DNA of 64,000 nucleotides from contig NZ_CP114905.1 in NCBI RefSeq assembly GCF_027497195.1, positions 7,542,001-7,606,000 of the forward strand. The letters are read 5' to 3'. Made by a program: the position numbers and the translations under genes. How positions within the stretch are numbered: position 1 is the first letter of the stretch; every line of letters starts with the position of its first letter. The notes under the pieces were generated by a model. That model was not told the DNA's origin, searched no databases, and worked only from the letters and a program-made list of their open reading frames with translations. The DNA is from Streptomyces sp. WMMC500 (GTDB taxonomy: Bacteria; Actinomycetota; Actinomycetes; Streptomycetales; Streptomycetaceae). Positions 36,454-47,878 of the stretch are shown here, piece by piece.

Positions 36454-37206
36454 CTACGGCGCCTCCAGCGTCATGCTGAACGAGAACCGGTCGCCCCGGT
36501 AGCGGATCCGGGCCACGTCCACCACCCTGCCGCCGTCGTCGTACGAGACGCCCGTGTAGTGCAGGATCGGGCTCAGCAGCGGGACTCCCAGCAGCTCGAC
36601 CGTCTCGGGGTCGGCGAGCGTGGCGGTCACCGTGTCCGTGATGCGGGCGATGCGGACTCCGGCGCGGTCGCGGAGGACCTTCGTCATCGGCCAGCGCTCC
36701 AGGTCCGCCGGGTCGATGCGGGCCGCCGCCTCCGGGTGCACGGTGTTGACGGCCCAGTTGGTGGGTTCGCCGGTCTCGCCGTCGTGGCGCAGGCGGCGGT
36801 ACGTCACGGCCTCGGCGAGGTCCGGGAAGTAGTCGGCGAGGTCGGCGGGGACCGGGGCCGGTCCGTGGTCGAGGAGCTTCGTACGGTCCCCGGACTGCTG
36901 GGCGACGATCGCGTCGACCGAGCCCAGCAGCCGGACGGGCGCGGTGCGCCGGGCGGTCGCCTCGATGAAGGTGCCGCGGCGGCGGTGGCGCGTGATCAGG
37001 CCCTCCTCCTCCAGCTCCTTGAGGGCCTGGCGGAGGGTGAGCACGCTGACGCCGTAGTGCTCGGCGAGCCGTTCCTCCGTCGGCAGCCGCAGGGGCGCGT
37101 CCGGGGAGCGGCCGAGGATGGAGGCGCGCAGGGACTGCGAGACCTGGTACCACAGCGGCAGCTTGCGGTTGAGCTGGAGTGAGTCGGGCGCGAAGAGGCC
37201 GGTCAT
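36454..37206 (-). CDS. GntR-family regulator with UTRA domain
   Basis: A 250-residue HutC-type regulator. The winged helix is at about residues 15-80 ([54 protein letters not shown]). A C-terminal UTRA ligand domain follows (about 100-245, with [11 protein letters not shown] and [15 protein letters not shown]). Its start overlaps the hmgA stop (ATGA), so it is cotranscribed and coupled with homogentisate dioxygenase. A perfect inverted repeat upstream of hmgA is its likely operator. The ligand may be a tyrosine-catabolism intermediate. Confidence 0.92.
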   Translation of the reverse strand: MTGLFAPDSLQLNRKLPLWYQVSQSLRASILGRSPDAPLRLPTEERLAEHYGVSVLTLRQALKELEEEGLITRHRRRGTFIEATARRTAPVRLLGSVDAIVAQQSGDRTKLLDHGPAPVPADLADYFPDLAEAVTYRRLRHDGETGEPTNWAVNTVHPEAAARIDPADLERWPMTKVLRDRAGVRIARITDTVTATLADPETVELLGVPLLSPILHYTGVSYDDGGRVVDVARIRYRGDRFSFSMTLEAP

Positions 37207-38582
37207 GCCCGGAATTCTTGCCGCAGCCCCCGCCACACGTCGTCGTAGCCCTGCTGCAGGTGGTCCGCGTCGCGTGCCTGCGGCGTGAGCGTGACCGGCC
37301 AGCGCGTCTCGAACATGAACGCCAGCCCGTCCTCGATCTTCTGGGGCTTCAGCTCCGCCGCCGAGGCCCGGTCGAAGGTCTCCTGGTCGGGGCCGTGCGC
37401 GGACATCATGTTGTGCAGCGAGCCGCCGCCGGGCACGAAGCCGCCGGGTCCGGCCGTCTTGGCGTCGTACGCGCCCTCGACGAGGCCCATGTACTCGCTC
37501 ATCACGTTCCGGTGGAAGTACGGCGGCCGGAACGTGTCCTCGCCGACGAGCCAGCGCGGCGCGAAGACCACGAAGTCGACGCCCGCCAGGCCCGGGGTGT
37601 CCGAGGGCGAGGTGAGGACGGTGAAGACGGACGGGTCGGGGTGGTCGTAGCTGATGCTCCCGATGACGTTGAAGCGGTGCAGGTCGTAGACGTACGGGAC
37701 GTGGTTGCCGTGCCAGGCGACGACGTCCAGCGGGGAGTGGTCGTACGTGGCCGTCCAGAGGTTGCCGCAGAACTTGCTGACGACCTCGACCGGGCCCGTC
37801 GTCTCCTCGTACGCCGCGACCGGGGCGAGGAAGTCGCGGGGGTTGGCCAGGCCGTTGGCGCCGATGGGGCCGAGGTCGGGGAGGACGAAGGGCCTGCCGT
37901 AGTTCTCGCAGACGTAGCCGCGCGCCGTGACCCCCGCGTCCAGCGGCTCGACGCGGAAGCGGACGCCGCGCGGGACGAGCGCGACGTGCCCCGGCTCGGC
38001 GCGCAGCAGGCCCAGTTCGGTGCGGAGCAGCAGGCCGCCGCGCTCGGGGACGACGAGGAGTTCGCCGTCGGCGTCGGAGAAGACGCGGGTCATGGGGGCG
38101 TTGGCGGCGTAGAGGTGGATGGCCATGCCGGTGCGCTGCGCGGCGTCGCCGTTGCCGCCGAGGGTCCACAGGCCGGCCACGAAGTCGGTGCCCGGCGGGG
38201 GTTCGGGCAGCGGGTCCCAGCGGAGCCGGTTGGGGTCGGGGACCGCCTCGGTGAACGGGGCGGAGCGCAGACCGCCGTTGTCCGCACGGACGAAGCGGGG
38301 GTGCGCGGCGGAGGGGCGGATGCGGTAGAGCCAGGAGCGCCGGTTGTGGGCGCGGGGCTCGGTGAACGCGGACCCGGACAACTGCTCGGCGTAGAGCCCG
38401 AGGGGGGCGCGCTGCGGGGAGTTGCGGCCGGTGGGCAGGGCGCCGGGGACGGCCTCGGTGCTGTGCTGGTTGCCGAAGCCGGAGAGGTACGACAGCCCCT
38501 CGGCGGTCTTGCGCGCCCGCTCGGCGCCCGCCTGCCCGTCGGGTGCCCGTTCCGCGCGTGCCTGTGCTGCGCTGCTGGTCAT
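37203..38582 (-). CDS. hmgA: Homogentisate 1,2-dioxygenase
   Basis: A 459-residue enzyme, the standard length, that opens the ring of homogentisate in tyrosine and phenylalanine catabolism. Signature segments are [19 protein letters not shown] near residue 30, [14 protein letters not shown] near 290 and [21 protein letters not shown] near 352, which contributes Fe ligands (His and Glu), and a [12 protein letters not shown] near 395. It is the first gene of an operon with the overlapping GntR/UTRA regulator. fahA and maiA homologues are not in the window. Confidence 0.96.
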   Translation of the reverse strand: MTSSAAQARAERAPDGQAGAERARKTAEGLSYLSGFGNQHSTEAVPGALPTGRNSPQRAPLGLYAEQLSGSAFTEPRAHNRRSWLYRIRPSAAHPRFVRADNGGLRSAPFTEAVPDPNRLRWDPLPEPPPGTDFVAGLWTLGGNGDAAQRTGMAIHLYAANAPMTRVFSDADGELLVVPERGGLLLRTELGLLRAEPGHVALVPRGVRFRVEPLDAGVTARGYVCENYGRPFVLPDLGPIGANGLANPRDFLAPVAAYEETTGPVEVVSKFCGNLWTATYDHSPLDVVAWHGNHVPYVYDLHRFNVIGSISYDHPDPSVFTVLTSPSDTPGLAGVDFVVFAPRWLVGEDTFRPPYFHRNVMSEYMGLVEGAYDAKTAGPGGFVPGGGSLHNMMSAHGPDQETFDRASAAELKPQKIEDGLAFMFETRWPVTLTPQARDADHLQQGYDDVWRGLRQEFRA

Positions 38583-38606
38583 GGTGGTGTCGCCCGCCTT
38601 CCCTCA

Positions 38607-38634
38607 CCATTCCTATGGAGGACCATAGGAATGG
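38607..38634. promoter_or_regulatory. Perfect 12-bp inverted repeat upstream of hmgA
   Basis: CCATTCCTATGG and CCATAGGAATGG form perfect 12-base arms with a four-base spacer (AGGA), 25 bases before the hmgA start. It is the best palindrome in this region and most likely the operator of the GntR/UTRA regulator encoded downstream of hmgA, giving feedback control of the operon. Confidence 0.8.
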
Positions 38635-38706
38635 TCTCAGGTGTACGCCGCCGGCGCCACCCGGCCCCGCGTGACCCACCGCACTCCCGGCCGCCCTGGG
38701 CGCCGA

Positions 38707-38725
38707 AAACTACCGGCGCTAGTTT
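38707..38725. promoter_or_regulatory. TetR-type palindrome upstream of the aldehyde dehydrogenase gene
   Basis: AAACTA-CCGGCGC-TAGTTT has perfect 6-base arms and lies 42 bases before the aldehyde dehydrogenase start. The reverse complement shares AAACTAGC with a site just before the TetR gene at 48450-49109, so that regulator may act here. Confidence 0.55.
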
Positions 38726-38766
38726 GGTGCCGTACGCACACCGCCGACCCACCGGGAGACGTACCG

Positions 38767-40185
<1,419 letters not shown>

Positions 40186-40204
40186 CGTACGTACCCACGC
40201 ACCC

Positions 40205-40240
40205 GAGACCCCCCGAGACGCCCCCGAGACGCCCCCGAGA
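40205..40240 (+). repeat. Short 11-bp tandem repeat in the ALDH-ADH gap
   Basis: The unit GAGACGCCCCC is repeated about three to four times with slight variation between the two dehydrogenase genes. It is non-coding and lies just before the alcohol dehydrogenase ribosome-binding site. Confidence 0.6.
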
Positions 40241-40253
40241 GACGGAGCCACCG

Positions 40254-41342
40254 ATGACCCGCGCCGCCGTCCTGCCCGCGATCGGCTCCCCGCTCGAACT
40301 CGCCGACATCGACATCCCCGCCCCCGGCCCCGGCCAGGTGCGCGTCCGGCTCGCCGCCGCCGGCGTCTGCCACTCCGACCTCTCCCTCGCCAACGGCACC
40401 CTGAGCCAGCCCGCGCCCGCGGTGCTCGGCCACGAGGGCGCCGGCACCGTCGTCGCGGTCGGCGAGGGCGTCACCGGCGTGGCCGCCGGCGACGAGGTGG
40501 TGCTCAACTGGGCCCCGTCCTGCGGCGCGTGCCACCACTGCCGGCTCGGCGAGCCGTGGCTGTGCGCCGCCGCCGGCGCCGCCGCGGCCGAGCCGTACGC
40601 CACCCGCGACGGCGCCGGGCTCTACCCGGGCCTGGGCACCGCCGCCTTCGCCGAGGAGACCGTCGTCCCCGCGCGCGCCGTGCTCCCCCTGCCCGCCGGG
40701 GTGCCGCTGGCCGACGGCGCGCTCCTCGGCTGCGCCGTACTCACCGGCTGGGGCGCCGTGCACCACGCCGCCGCGGTGCGGGCCGGGGAGTCGGTCGCCG
40801 TCTTCGGCGCCGGCGGTGTGGGGCTCGCCGTGCTGCAGGCCGCCAGGATCGCGGGCGCCGGGCCGCTCGTGGCGGTGGACGTGTCGCCGGCGAAGGAGGA
40901 GCTGGCCCGCGCCGCCGGGGCCACCGACTTCGTCCTCGCGGCGCCGGGCGGGGGGCGCGACACCGCGAAGCGGATCCGGACGCTGACGGCGGGGATCGGC
41001 GCCGACGTGGCGATCGAGTGCGCCGGCCGGGCGGAGTCGATCCGTGCCGCCTGGTCCTGCACGCGCCGCGGCGGGCGGACGACGGTCGTCGGCATCGGCG
41101 GGCAGGAGGACCGGGTGTCGTTCTCGGCGCTGGAGCTGTTCTACTTCGGCCGCACGCTCGCCGGTTGCGTCTACGGCAACAGCGACCCGGCCCGCGACCT
41201 GCCCGTCATCGCCGCCCACGTACGCACCGGGGAGCTGGACCTCGGCGGGCTCGTCACCGCTCGCATCGGGCTGGACGGCATCCCGGCGGCCTTCGAGGCG
41301 ATGCTCGCGGGGCGCGGGGGCCGGGCGCTCGTGGTCTTCTGA
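40254..41342 (+). CDS. Zinc-dependent alcohol dehydrogenase
   Basis: A 362-residue medium-chain dehydrogenase. Catalytic zinc ligands are in [14 protein letters not shown] (Cys near residue 38) and [10 protein letters not shown] (His-Glu near 61). The structural zinc loop [15 protein letters not shown] lies near residues 86-102. The Rossmann motif [18 protein letters not shown] lies near residue 183. It resembles class III/NDMA-type alcohol dehydrogenases. It follows the aldehyde dehydrogenase and probably acts before it in the same pathway. Confidence 0.94.
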   Translation: MTRAAVLPAIGSPLELADIDIPAPGPGQVRVRLAAAGVCHSDLSLANGTLSQPAPAVLGHEGAGTVVAVGEGVTGVAAGDEVVLNWAPSCGACHHCRLGEPWLCAAAGAAAAEPYATRDGAGLYPGLGTAAFAEETVVPARAVLPLPAGVPLADGALLGCAVLTGWGAVHHAAAVRAGESVAVFGAGGVGLAVLQAARIAGAGPLVAVDVSPAKEELARAAGATDFVLAAPGGGRDTAKRIRTLTAGIGADVAIECAGRAESIRAAWSCTRRGGRTTVVGIGGQEDRVSFSALELFYFGRTLAGCVYGNSDPARDLPVIAAHVRTGELDLGGLVTARIGLDGIPAAFEAMLAGRGGRALVVF

Positions 41343-41696
41343 GCGGACCGCCGCCTTCCGCACACCGTCAGCCGATTACTTGACGGACGTCCCGGCGGGC
41401 GGAAAGAAAGTGCCCTGACGATCAAGCTGCGACAACGCCCTTGTCTTCACTTCTTGGAGGCACCTGGGCCGCCGGATGTGCTTTCGGTCAACTCCCCCGG
41501 GCTTTTGACTCTTGGTGGATAAAGTTTGTTTGCGGTTGAGTCGAAGCAGTTCCCAGGGTGAGGAAAAGAAGTTAACTTGTTGCGGACCGGTCAACCGGGA
41601 CGGCGTCGTCACCCCCTCACTCGGACGCCGCCGCCCCGTGGCGCGACGGCGCGCGCCTGTGCAACCCCCCACCGACCCTCTCCCCGGAGGCAACGC
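41343..41696. other. A+T-richer regulatory region before the sugar dehydrogenase gene
   Basis: No gene is seen in these 354 bases. The stretch 41500-41590 is much less GC-rich than its surroundings. It contains TTGACT (41505-41510), ATAAAGTTTGTTTG (41519-41532) and the perfect palindrome AAGTTAACTT (41569-41578). Sequences of this sort precede carbohydrate-controlled genes of streptomycetes, so a sugar-responsive promoter is likely. The regulator is not in the window. Confidence 0.5.
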
Positions 41697-43952
41697 GTGC
41701 ACAGGAAACTCAGAAAGGTCATCGCCGCATTGTCAGGCGGCCTGCTCGTGACATCGGGCGTGGTCGCGCTTACCGTCAGCCAGACGGCCACGGCCGCCCC
41801 GCCCGCGGCCGCGGCCGCGGAGTTCCGGCAGGTGGAGCTGGCCAAGGGCGTGCCCGAGATGGGCGAGCCCATGTCGCTGGCCGTGCTGCCGGACCGGTCG
41901 GTGCTGCACACCGCGCGCGACGGCACGGTGCGCCTGACCAACGCGAACGGCGACACCAGCGTCGCGGGCAAGCTCTCCGTCTACTCCAACGACGAGGAGG
42001 GCCTGCAGGGCGTCGCCGCCGACCCGGGCTTCGCGCAGAACCGCTTCGTCTACCTCTTCTACGCCCCGCCCCTGAACACCCCCGGCGGCGGCGCCCCCGA
42101 GACGGGCACCCCCGCCGACTTCGCGCCCTTCGACGGCGTCAACCGGCTCTCCCGGTTCGTCCTCGGCGAGAACGGCACGCTGGACATGGGCAGCGAGGTC
42201 ACCGTGCTGGAGGTCCCCACCTCCCGCGGGCAGTGCTGCCACGTGGGCGGTGACATCGACTTCGACGCCGAGGGCAATCTCTACCTGTCCACCGGCGACG
42301 ACACCAACCCGTTCGCCTCGGACGGCTACACGCCCATCGACGAGCGCGGCAACCGCAACCCCGCGTTCGACGCCCAGCGCTCCTCCGCCAACACCAACGA
42401 CCTGCGCGGCAAGGTGCTGCGGATCAAGGTCAACGCGGACGGCTCGTACGACATCCCCGACGGCAACCTCTTCGCCCCCGGCACGGAGAAGACAAAGCCC
42501 GAGATCTACGCCATGGGCTTTCGCAACCCGTTCCGGATGAGCGTCGACAAGGCCACGGGAGTCGTCTACCTCGGCGACTACGGCCCCGACGCCGGATCGG
42601 CCAGCGGCACCCGCGGCCCCGGCGGCCAGGTCGAGTTCAACCGCATCACCGAGCCCGGTAACTTCGGCTGGCCGTACTGCACCGGCGACAACGACGCCTA
42701 CGTCGACTACGACTTCGGCAACGGCTCCTCCGGCGGCGCCTTCAACTGCGGCGCTCCGGTCAACAACTCGCCGCACAACACCGGCCTGACCGAGCTGCCG
42801 CCGGCCCAGGCCGCCTGGATCCCCTACGACGGCAACTCCGTCCCCGAGTTCGGCAACGGCTCCGAATCCCCGATGGGCGGCCCCGTCTACAACTACGACG
42901 CCGGTCTCGACTCGGCCGTGAAGTTCCCCGAGGAGTTCGACGGGGACTACTTCGCCGGCGAGTTCGGCCGCCGCTGGATCAAGAACATCAAGGTCGACGG
43001 CTCCGGCGGGGTCGAGTCCATCAACGCCTTCCCCTGGTCCGGCACGCAGGTGATGGACATGGCCTTCGGGCCCGACGGGGCGCTGTACGTCCTGGACTAC
43101 GGCACCGGCTTCGGCAGCGGCGACGCCTCCAGCGCGCTCTACCGCATCGAGAACGTGCCGGCAGGGCAGGCGGGCGGCGCCTCGGCCGGTGAAGAGCCCA
43201 AGGTGGTGAAGGCCGGCGGCGCGGACAGCGGCACGCCGAAGGCCGAGAGCGCGGCCACGGTGGAGCTGAAGCTCCCCGGCGACGGGCAGCTCTTCGAGTT
43301 CGGCGACGCCGTGGACTTCGAGATCGAGGTGACCGACCCCGACGGCGGTGAGGTCGACTGCTCGAAGGTGACGCTCGACTACCTCCTGGGCCACGACTCG
43401 CACGCCCACCACCTCGCCTCCGCCTCGGGCTGCTCCGGCACCCTGCAGACGCCCACGGACGGCGGGCACGACGTGAGCGCCAACATCTTCGGCGTCTTCA
43501 CCGCCAAGTACACGGACGCGGACGGCACGATCGTCACCGACCAGCACCTCGCGCAGCCCCGGCACCGGCAGGCGGAGCACTTCAAGACCACCGAGGGCGT
43601 CGAGGTCGAGGAGGCCGAGTCGGCGGAGGGCGGCACGCGGGCCGGCGGCATCGACGACGGCGACTGGATCGCGTTCTCCCCGTACCTGCTCCAGGACGGC
43701 GACTTCACCGCCCGCGTGGCCGCGGAGGCGGCGGGCGGCAGCATCGAGGTCCGCGCCGACGCACCGGACGGGACGCTGCTCGGCACGGTCGACGTGCCGG
43801 CGACGGGGGGCGCGGACACGTACGAGGACGTGACCACCACGCTGGCCGACGCGCCGGCCGAGACCACGACGCTCCACCTGGTCTTCACGGGCGCGGCCGA
43901 CGCGCCCTTCACCGTCGACTCCTTCACCATCGGCTCCGGAGGCGAACAGTGA
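41697..43952 (+). CDS. Exported glucose/sorbosone-type sugar dehydrogenase with CBM6 domain
   Basis: A 751-residue secreted protein. The signal peptide covers about residues 1-37 (cleavage after TATAAP). The beta-propeller GSDH domain (about 45-490) shows GLQGVAADPGF, CCHVGGDIDFDAEGNLYLSTGD, GKVLRIKVNADGSY, PEIYAMGFRNPFR and MDMAFGPDGALYVLDYG, typical of PQQ-dependent aldose dehydrogenases. A PKD-like beta domain (about 515-625) and a CBM6-type sugar-binding domain (about 635-750, VEEAESAEGGTRAGGIDDGDWI) follow. GTG 41697 is set by GGAGG seven bases before. Coupled to the ThuA gene (GTGA overlap). Confidence 0.92.
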   Translation: MHRKLRKVIAALSGGLLVTSGVVALTVSQTATAAPPAAAAAEFRQVELAKGVPEMGEPMSLAVLPDRSVLHTARDGTVRLTNANGDTSVAGKLSVYSNDEEGLQGVAADPGFAQNRFVYLFYAPPLNTPGGGAPETGTPADFAPFDGVNRLSRFVLGENGTLDMGSEVTVLEVPTSRGQCCHVGGDIDFDAEGNLYLSTGDDTNPFASDGYTPIDERGNRNPAFDAQRSSANTNDLRGKVLRIKVNADGSYDIPDGNLFAPGTEKTKPEIYAMGFRNPFRMSVDKATGVVYLGDYGPDAGSASGTRGPGGQVEFNRITEPGNFGWPYCTGDNDAYVDYDFGNGSSGGAFNCGAPVNNSPHNTGLTELPPAQAAWIPYDGNSVPEFGNGSESPMGGPVYNYDAGLDSAVKFPEEFDGDYFAGEFGRRWIKNIKVDGSGGVESINAFPWSGTQVMDMAFGPDGALYVLDYGTGFGSGDASSALYRIENVPAGQAGGASAGEEPKVVKAGGADSGTPKAESAATVELKLPGDGQLFEFGDAVDFEIEVTDPDGGEVDCSKVTLDYLLGHDSHAHHLASASGCSGTLQTPTDGGHDVSANIFGVFTAKYTDADGTIVTDQHLAQPRHRQAEHFKTTEGVEVEEAESAEGGTRAGGIDDGDWIAFSPYLLQDGDFTARVAAEAAGGSIEVRADAPDGTLLGTVDVPATGGADTYEDVTTTLADAPAETTTLHLVFTGAADAPFTVDSFTIGSGGEQ

Positions 43953-44767
43953 CCGACAACATGAAGCGGCGGGCCCGGCGGCTCGCCGTCCCGGCCGCGG
44001 CGTGCGCGCTGCTGTGCGCGGCGGCGGTGCCGATGACCGGCGCGACGGCGTCGCCGGCACCCGAACCTCCGGCCGCGCCCGCCGCCGAAGCGGCCCCCTT
44101 CGACGTGCTGGTCTTCTCCAAGACGGCCGGCTTCCGGCACGACTCGATCGACGAGGGCGTCGCGGCGCTCACCCAACTGGGCACCGAGAACGACTTCACC
44201 GTCACGGCCACGGAGGACGCCGGGGCGTTCACGGCGGAGAACCTCGCGCAGTACGAGACGGTCGTCTTCCTGCACACGACGGGCGACGTGCTCGACGCGG
44301 CGCAGCAGACCGCGTTCGAGGGCTACGTCACGGGCGGCGGCGGCTACATGGGCATCCACGCGGCCGCTGACACCGAGTACGACTGGCCGTTCTACGGCGA
44401 GCTGGTCGGCGCCTGGTTCGCCTCCCACCCGCACATCCAGGAGGCCACGGTGCAGGTGGAGGACCACGCGCACGACGCCACCGCGCACCTGGACGACCAG
44501 TGGGTCCGTAACGACGAGTGGTACGACTACCGGGCCAACCCGCGCGGCACCGCGCACGTGCTGGCCACGCTCGACGAGTCGACCTACGACGGCGGGCAGA
44601 TGGGCGAGGACCACCCCATCGCCTGGTGCCAGGAGTACGAGGGCGGCCGGTCGTTCTACACCGGCGGCGGCCACACCGCCGAGTCGTTCGCCGAGCCCGA
44701 CTTCGTACGCCACCTCCTCGGCGGCGTCCGCTGGTCGGCCGGCGCGGTGGAGGCGGACTGCGCCTGA
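43949..44767 (+). CDS. Exported ThuA-domain protein
   Basis: A 272-residue protein with a signal peptide (about residues 5-45, hydrophobic AACALLCAAAV) and a glutamine-amidotransferase-like ThuA domain (about 52-265): VLVFSKTAGFRHDSI, VVFLHTTGDVLD, GGGYMGIHAAADTE, HPIAWCQEYEGGRSFYTGGGH. ThuA proteins are linked to trehalose and other disaccharide use. It overlaps the sugar dehydrogenase gene by four bases and GGAGG precedes GTG 43949 at good spacing, so the two exported proteins are made together and probably act on one sugar substrate outside the cell. Confidence 0.93.
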   Translation: MTDNMKRRARRLAVPAAACALLCAAAVPMTGATASPAPEPPAAPAAEAAPFDVLVFSKTAGFRHDSIDEGVAALTQLGTENDFTVTATEDAGAFTAENLAQYETVVFLHTTGDVLDAAQQTAFEGYVTGGGGYMGIHAAADTEYDWPFYGELVGAWFASHPHIQEATVQVEDHAHDATAHLDDQWVRNDEWYDYRANPRGTAHVLATLDESTYDGGQMGEDHPIAWCQEYEGGRSFYTGGGHTAESFAEPDFVRHLLGGVRWSAGAVEADCA

Positions 44768-44784
44768 GCCCCTGTCCCCGAGAC

Positions 44785-44815
44785 CCGTCGTCGCCGCGAG
44801 GGGCGGCGACGACGG
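44785..44815. terminator. Stem-loop terminator after the ThuA gene
   Basis: CCGTCGTCGCCGC and GCGGCGACGACGG form a perfect 13-bp stem around a GAGGG loop, 18 bases after the ThuA stop. Confidence 0.75.
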
Positions 44816-44873
44816 ACCGGCCCCCGGGCCGGCACGGCGAACGGGTGGCACGCCGACCACCCCACCGCCGAAC

Positions 44874-44906
44874 CCAGGTGCCCGGCCGTCCCGGCCGGGC
44901 ACCTGG
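44874..44906. terminator. Stem-loop terminator before the amidase stop
   Basis: CCAGGTGCCCGGCC and GGCCGGGCACCTGG form a perfect 14-bp stem with a GTCCC loop, eight bases beyond the amidase stop on the minus strand. With the previous hairpin it insulates two converging operons. Confidence 0.8.
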
Positions 44907-44914
44907 TCCGTCCC

Positions 44915-46510
44915 TCAGACGTCCTGGATCCGGCGCCAGGGCCGGTCGGCCTCCAGCGCGAAGGCCAGCTCCAGCAGCGTGCGTTCGTCGCCGTGGGCCG
45001 CCGAGAGCATCACGCCGACCGGCATGCCGCCCGCGGGTGCCGGGTCGGTGGCGGGGGCGGGCAGTGAGACGGCCGGGCTGCCGTTGATGTTGTTGATCGG
45101 CGTGAAGGCCACGTACGCGCGCAGGCGGTTCAGCAGTTCCTCGTACGGGACGTTGGGCGACAGGTGTCCCAGGCGCGGGGTGGTGTGCGCGAGGACCGGG
45201 GAGAGCAGCACGTCGTAGCGGGTGAGCGCGGCGTCGTACGCCTCGTCCGCCGCGCGGCGCAGGCGGCGCAGGAACGCCGGGGTGGTGTGCATCCGGCGCA
45301 GGTACGTCGCCCGCAGGCCCTTGCTGAGCCCGTCCATCCGGCGGCCGTCGAAGTGCCGGTCGTACACGAACCGGCCGCCGGCGCCGGCGAGGAAGGCGAG
45401 CAGACCCCAGTAGGAGATGAAGTCCTGCTCGAACCGGCCGTCGAGCGGCAGCGCGTACGGCTCGACCGCGTGCCCCTGCCCCTCCAGCGCCGTGGCGACC
45501 GCGGCCACCGCCGCGCGCGTGGCGGCGTCGGTCGGGGCGCCGGTCGGCGACTCCGCCACCAGGCCGATGCGCAGGCGGCGCGAGCCCGGGCCCTCGACCA
45601 GGCCGAGCGGGGGCATGCGCGGGTTGCGCCAGTGCCGTTCGGCCGCGGCGAGGAACGCGGCGGTGTCGCGCACGGACCGGCTCAGGACGCCGTCGCCGAC
45701 CATGTCGATGGGCAGCCGGCGGCCCGTCTCGTTGGCGACGACCCGGCCCCGGGTCGGCTTGAGGCCGACGAGCCCGCAGCACGCGGCGGGGATGCGGATG
45801 GAGCCGCCGCCGTCGTTGGCGTGCGCGATCGGCACGGCGCCCGAGGCGACGAGCGCGGCGCTGCCCCCGGAGGAGCCGCCGGGGGAGTAGGAGGGGTGCC
45901 AGGGGTTGCGGACCGGCTCGTCGTTCTCGTACTCCGTGCTGGCGTTGAAGCCGAACTCCGGCAGCCGGGTCTTGCCGAGGAACGTCATGCCGGTGCTGAG
46001 GAACTGGCGTGTGAACGGCGCGTGCCGCGGCGCGGTGCGCGGGGTGAAGGCGGCGCTGCCGTGGCCGGTGGGCAGGCCCCCGTAGTCGGTGTTGTCCTTG
46101 AGCAGGGTGGGCACGCCGGCCAGCGGGCCGGTGGCCGCGCCGTCCCGCTCGTACGTGTCATAGGCGGGGACGGCGACGGCGTGCAGCTCGGGCTCGACGA
46201 GGCGGATGCGCTCGACGGCGGCGCGGGCCAGCTCACCGGCGCCGACCTCGCCGGCGCGGACGAGGGCGGCGAGGGCGACCGCGTCGTGCGCGCCGAGGGC
46301 GTCGTCACGGAAGGCGTGGACGCGCGCACGGTCCGCGGGCGTGCCGTCCGCGGGCGCCGCCGCGTCGCGCGCGCGGGCACCGGCGCCCGGGCCGCCGCGC
46401 CCGGCCGGCGCGCCGCGCTTCCCGGCGGCCGTGCCGCGCTTGCTGTCCGCGGCGCCGCGTGCGCGCGCGGCCGGGCCGTCCTGCCGGTCCTCGGTGACGT
46501 CGTCGGTCAT
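44915..46510 (-). CDS. Amidase (amidase signature family)
   Basis: A 531-residue amidase with an unusual basic/Ala-rich N-terminal extension (about residues 1-60). The Ser-Ser-Lys triad is visible: [17 protein letters not shown] (Lys near residue 122), [16 protein letters not shown] (cis-Ser near 198) and [23 protein letters not shown] (nucleophile Ser near 222). It cleaves an amide bond; the substrate is unknown. Its start overlaps the aminotransferase stop (ATGA), so both are translated together. Confidence 0.93.
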   Translation of the reverse strand: MTDDVTEDRQDGPAARARGAADSKRGTAAGKRGAPAGRGGPGAGARARDAAAPADGTPADRARVHAFRDDALGAHDAVALAALVRAGEVGAGELARAAVERIRLVEPELHAVAVPAYDTYERDGAATGPLAGVPTLLKDNTDYGGLPTGHGSAAFTPRTAPRHAPFTRQFLSTGMTFLGKTRLPEFGFNASTEYENDEPVRNPWHPSYSPGGSSGGSAALVASGAVPIAHANDGGGSIRIPAACCGLVGLKPTRGRVVANETGRRLPIDMVGDGVLSRSVRDTAAFLAAAERHWRNPRMPPLGLVEGPGSRRLRIGLVAESPTGAPTDAATRAAVAAVATALEGQGHAVEPYALPLDGRFEQDFISYWGLLAFLAGAGGRFVYDRHFDGRRMDGLSKGLRATYLRRMHTTPAFLRRLRRAADEAYDAALTRYDVLLSPVLAHTTPRLGHLSPNVPYEELLNRLRAYVAFTPINNINGSPAVSLPAPATDPAPAGGMPVGVMLSAAHGDERTLLELAFALEADRPWRRIQDV

Positions 46511-47712
46511 GCTCTGCCTCCCGGCTGGGGTGACGCTTCCACGGCGGCGGCCATCCGGTCCACCGCCTCGGTCAACACCTCGGGCGAGGTGGCGAAGTTG
46601 AGCCGCGCGTGGCCGGCGCCGCCCGTGCCGAACGGGATCCCCGACGCCAGCGCCACGCGCCCCCGCTCCAGGAACACCGCCGCGGGATCGTCCCCGAGCC
46701 CCAGCGCGCGGCAGTCCAGCCAGGCCAGGAACGTACCGTCCGGAACGCGGTACTCCACCCCCGGCAGCCGCTCCGCCAGCAGCCGCCCGAGCAGCCGGCG
46801 ATTCTCGTCCAGCCCGGCGAGCAGCGCGTCGAGCCACGGGTCGCCGTGCCGGAACGCCGCCACGTGCGCGATCGCCCCGACGTGGCTGGCCCCGTGCGAG
46901 ACCTCCTCCGGCAGCAGCGCCAGGTCGCCCGCCGACTCCTCGCCGGCGACGGCCACCGCCGCCTTCAGCCCCGCGAGGTTCCACGCCTTCGACGCCGACA
47001 GCAGCGCGAAGCCCCGCCCGGCCCCCGGCACCGTCAGATACGGCACGTGCCTGGCGCCGGTGCCCGGCGGCACCAGCGGGGCGTGGATCTCGTCGGCGAC
47101 GATCCGCACCCCGTGCTCCCCGGCGAGCACGGCGACCTGCGCCAGCTCGGCGGCCGTGTGCACGGTGCCGGTCGGGTTGTGCGGGCTGCACAGCAGGAAC
47201 GCCGCGCGGTGGCCGCCGGCGCGGGCGGCGGTGAACGCCTCGTCCAGGGCGCCGAGGTCGATGCGGCGGTCCTTGCCGAGCGGGGCCTCGACCACGCGCC
47301 GGCCCAGGTTCTCGGTGAAGGCGTAGAACGGCGGATAGACCGGGGAGTTGACGACGACGGCGTCGTCCGGGCCCGTGACCAGCTTCAGCACCTCGACGAT
47401 GCCGAGCATCACGTCCGGCACGAGGGCGACCCGCTCGGCCGGAATCCGCCAGTCCCAGCGGCGCCCGGCGAACTCCGCCAGGGCCTCGGCGTACGGCTCG
47501 ACGGTGGCGTACCCGGTGTCGCCCAGGTCGATCGCGGTCCGCACCGCCTCGGCGACGGGCTCGGCGAGCAGCGTGTCCATCTCGGCGACCCACAGCGGCA
47601 GCACGTCGGGCGGGTACGTCCGCCACTTCATCGACGTCCGCCGGCGCAACTCCGCGAGCGACGGCCCGCGCAGCGGGTCGGCCACCGGGACGCCGGGCGC
47701 CCCGGCGCTCAC
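46507..47712 (-). CDS. Aminotransferase class I/II, MalY/PatB (C-S lyase) type
   Basis: A 401-residue PLP enzyme. The N-terminal block [25 protein letters not shown] is diagnostic of MalY/PatB cystathionine beta-lyases. PLP residues are in [10 protein letters not shown] (Asn near 170), [10 protein letters not shown] (Asp near 197) and [14 protein letters not shown] (Lys near 231). It probably breaks C-S bonds in cysteine conjugates or transaminates. The GTG start lacks a clear ribosome site and overlaps the stop of a short leader frame (GTGA). It forms an operon with the amidase. Confidence 0.93.
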   Translation of the reverse strand: MSAGAPGVPVADPLRGPSLAELRRRTSMKWRTYPPDVLPLWVAEMDTLLAEPVAEAVRTAIDLGDTGYATVEPYAEALAEFAGRRWDWRIPAERVALVPDVMLGIVEVLKLVTGPDDAVVVNSPVYPPFYAFTENLGRRVVEAPLGKDRRIDLGALDEAFTAARAGGHRAAFLLCSPHNPTGTVHTAAELAQVAVLAGEHGVRIVADEIHAPLVPPGTGARHVPYLTVPGAGRGFALLSASKAWNLAGLKAAVAVAGEESAGDLALLPEEVSHGASHVGAIAHVAAFRHGDPWLDALLAGLDENRRLLGRLLAERLPGVEYRVPDGTFLAWLDCRALGLGDDPAAVFLERGRVALASGIPFGTGGAGHARLNFATSPEVLTEAVDRMAAAVEASPQPGGRA

Positions 47713-47783
47713 CGGCGCCCGCCCGCGGGGCGTGGCGGGACGGGGCGGGCGAGGGGACTGTCCGATCGGGCCATGCCTGCCAT
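47709..47783 (-). CDS. Possible leader peptide of the aminotransferase-amidase operon
   Basis: A short frame of 24 codons (or 21 from the internal ATG 47774) starts near a TACGAT -10 (minus strand, 47782-47787). It ends with a TGA that overlaps the aminotransferase GTG (GTGA). The peptide is Pro/Arg-rich. As the GTG lacks its own ribosome site, coupling to this leader would explain its translation. It could instead be chance. Confidence 0.35.
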   Translation of the reverse strand: MAGMARSDSPLARPVPPRPAGGRR

Positions 47784-47878
47784 CGTAGGTCGGCCCGCCG
47801 ACACCGGACCTGCGAATTCCCGCCTCCCGACGCGACGCCCGGCGGCCGGCCGGCGCACCGGACCGGAACCCGGCACGG

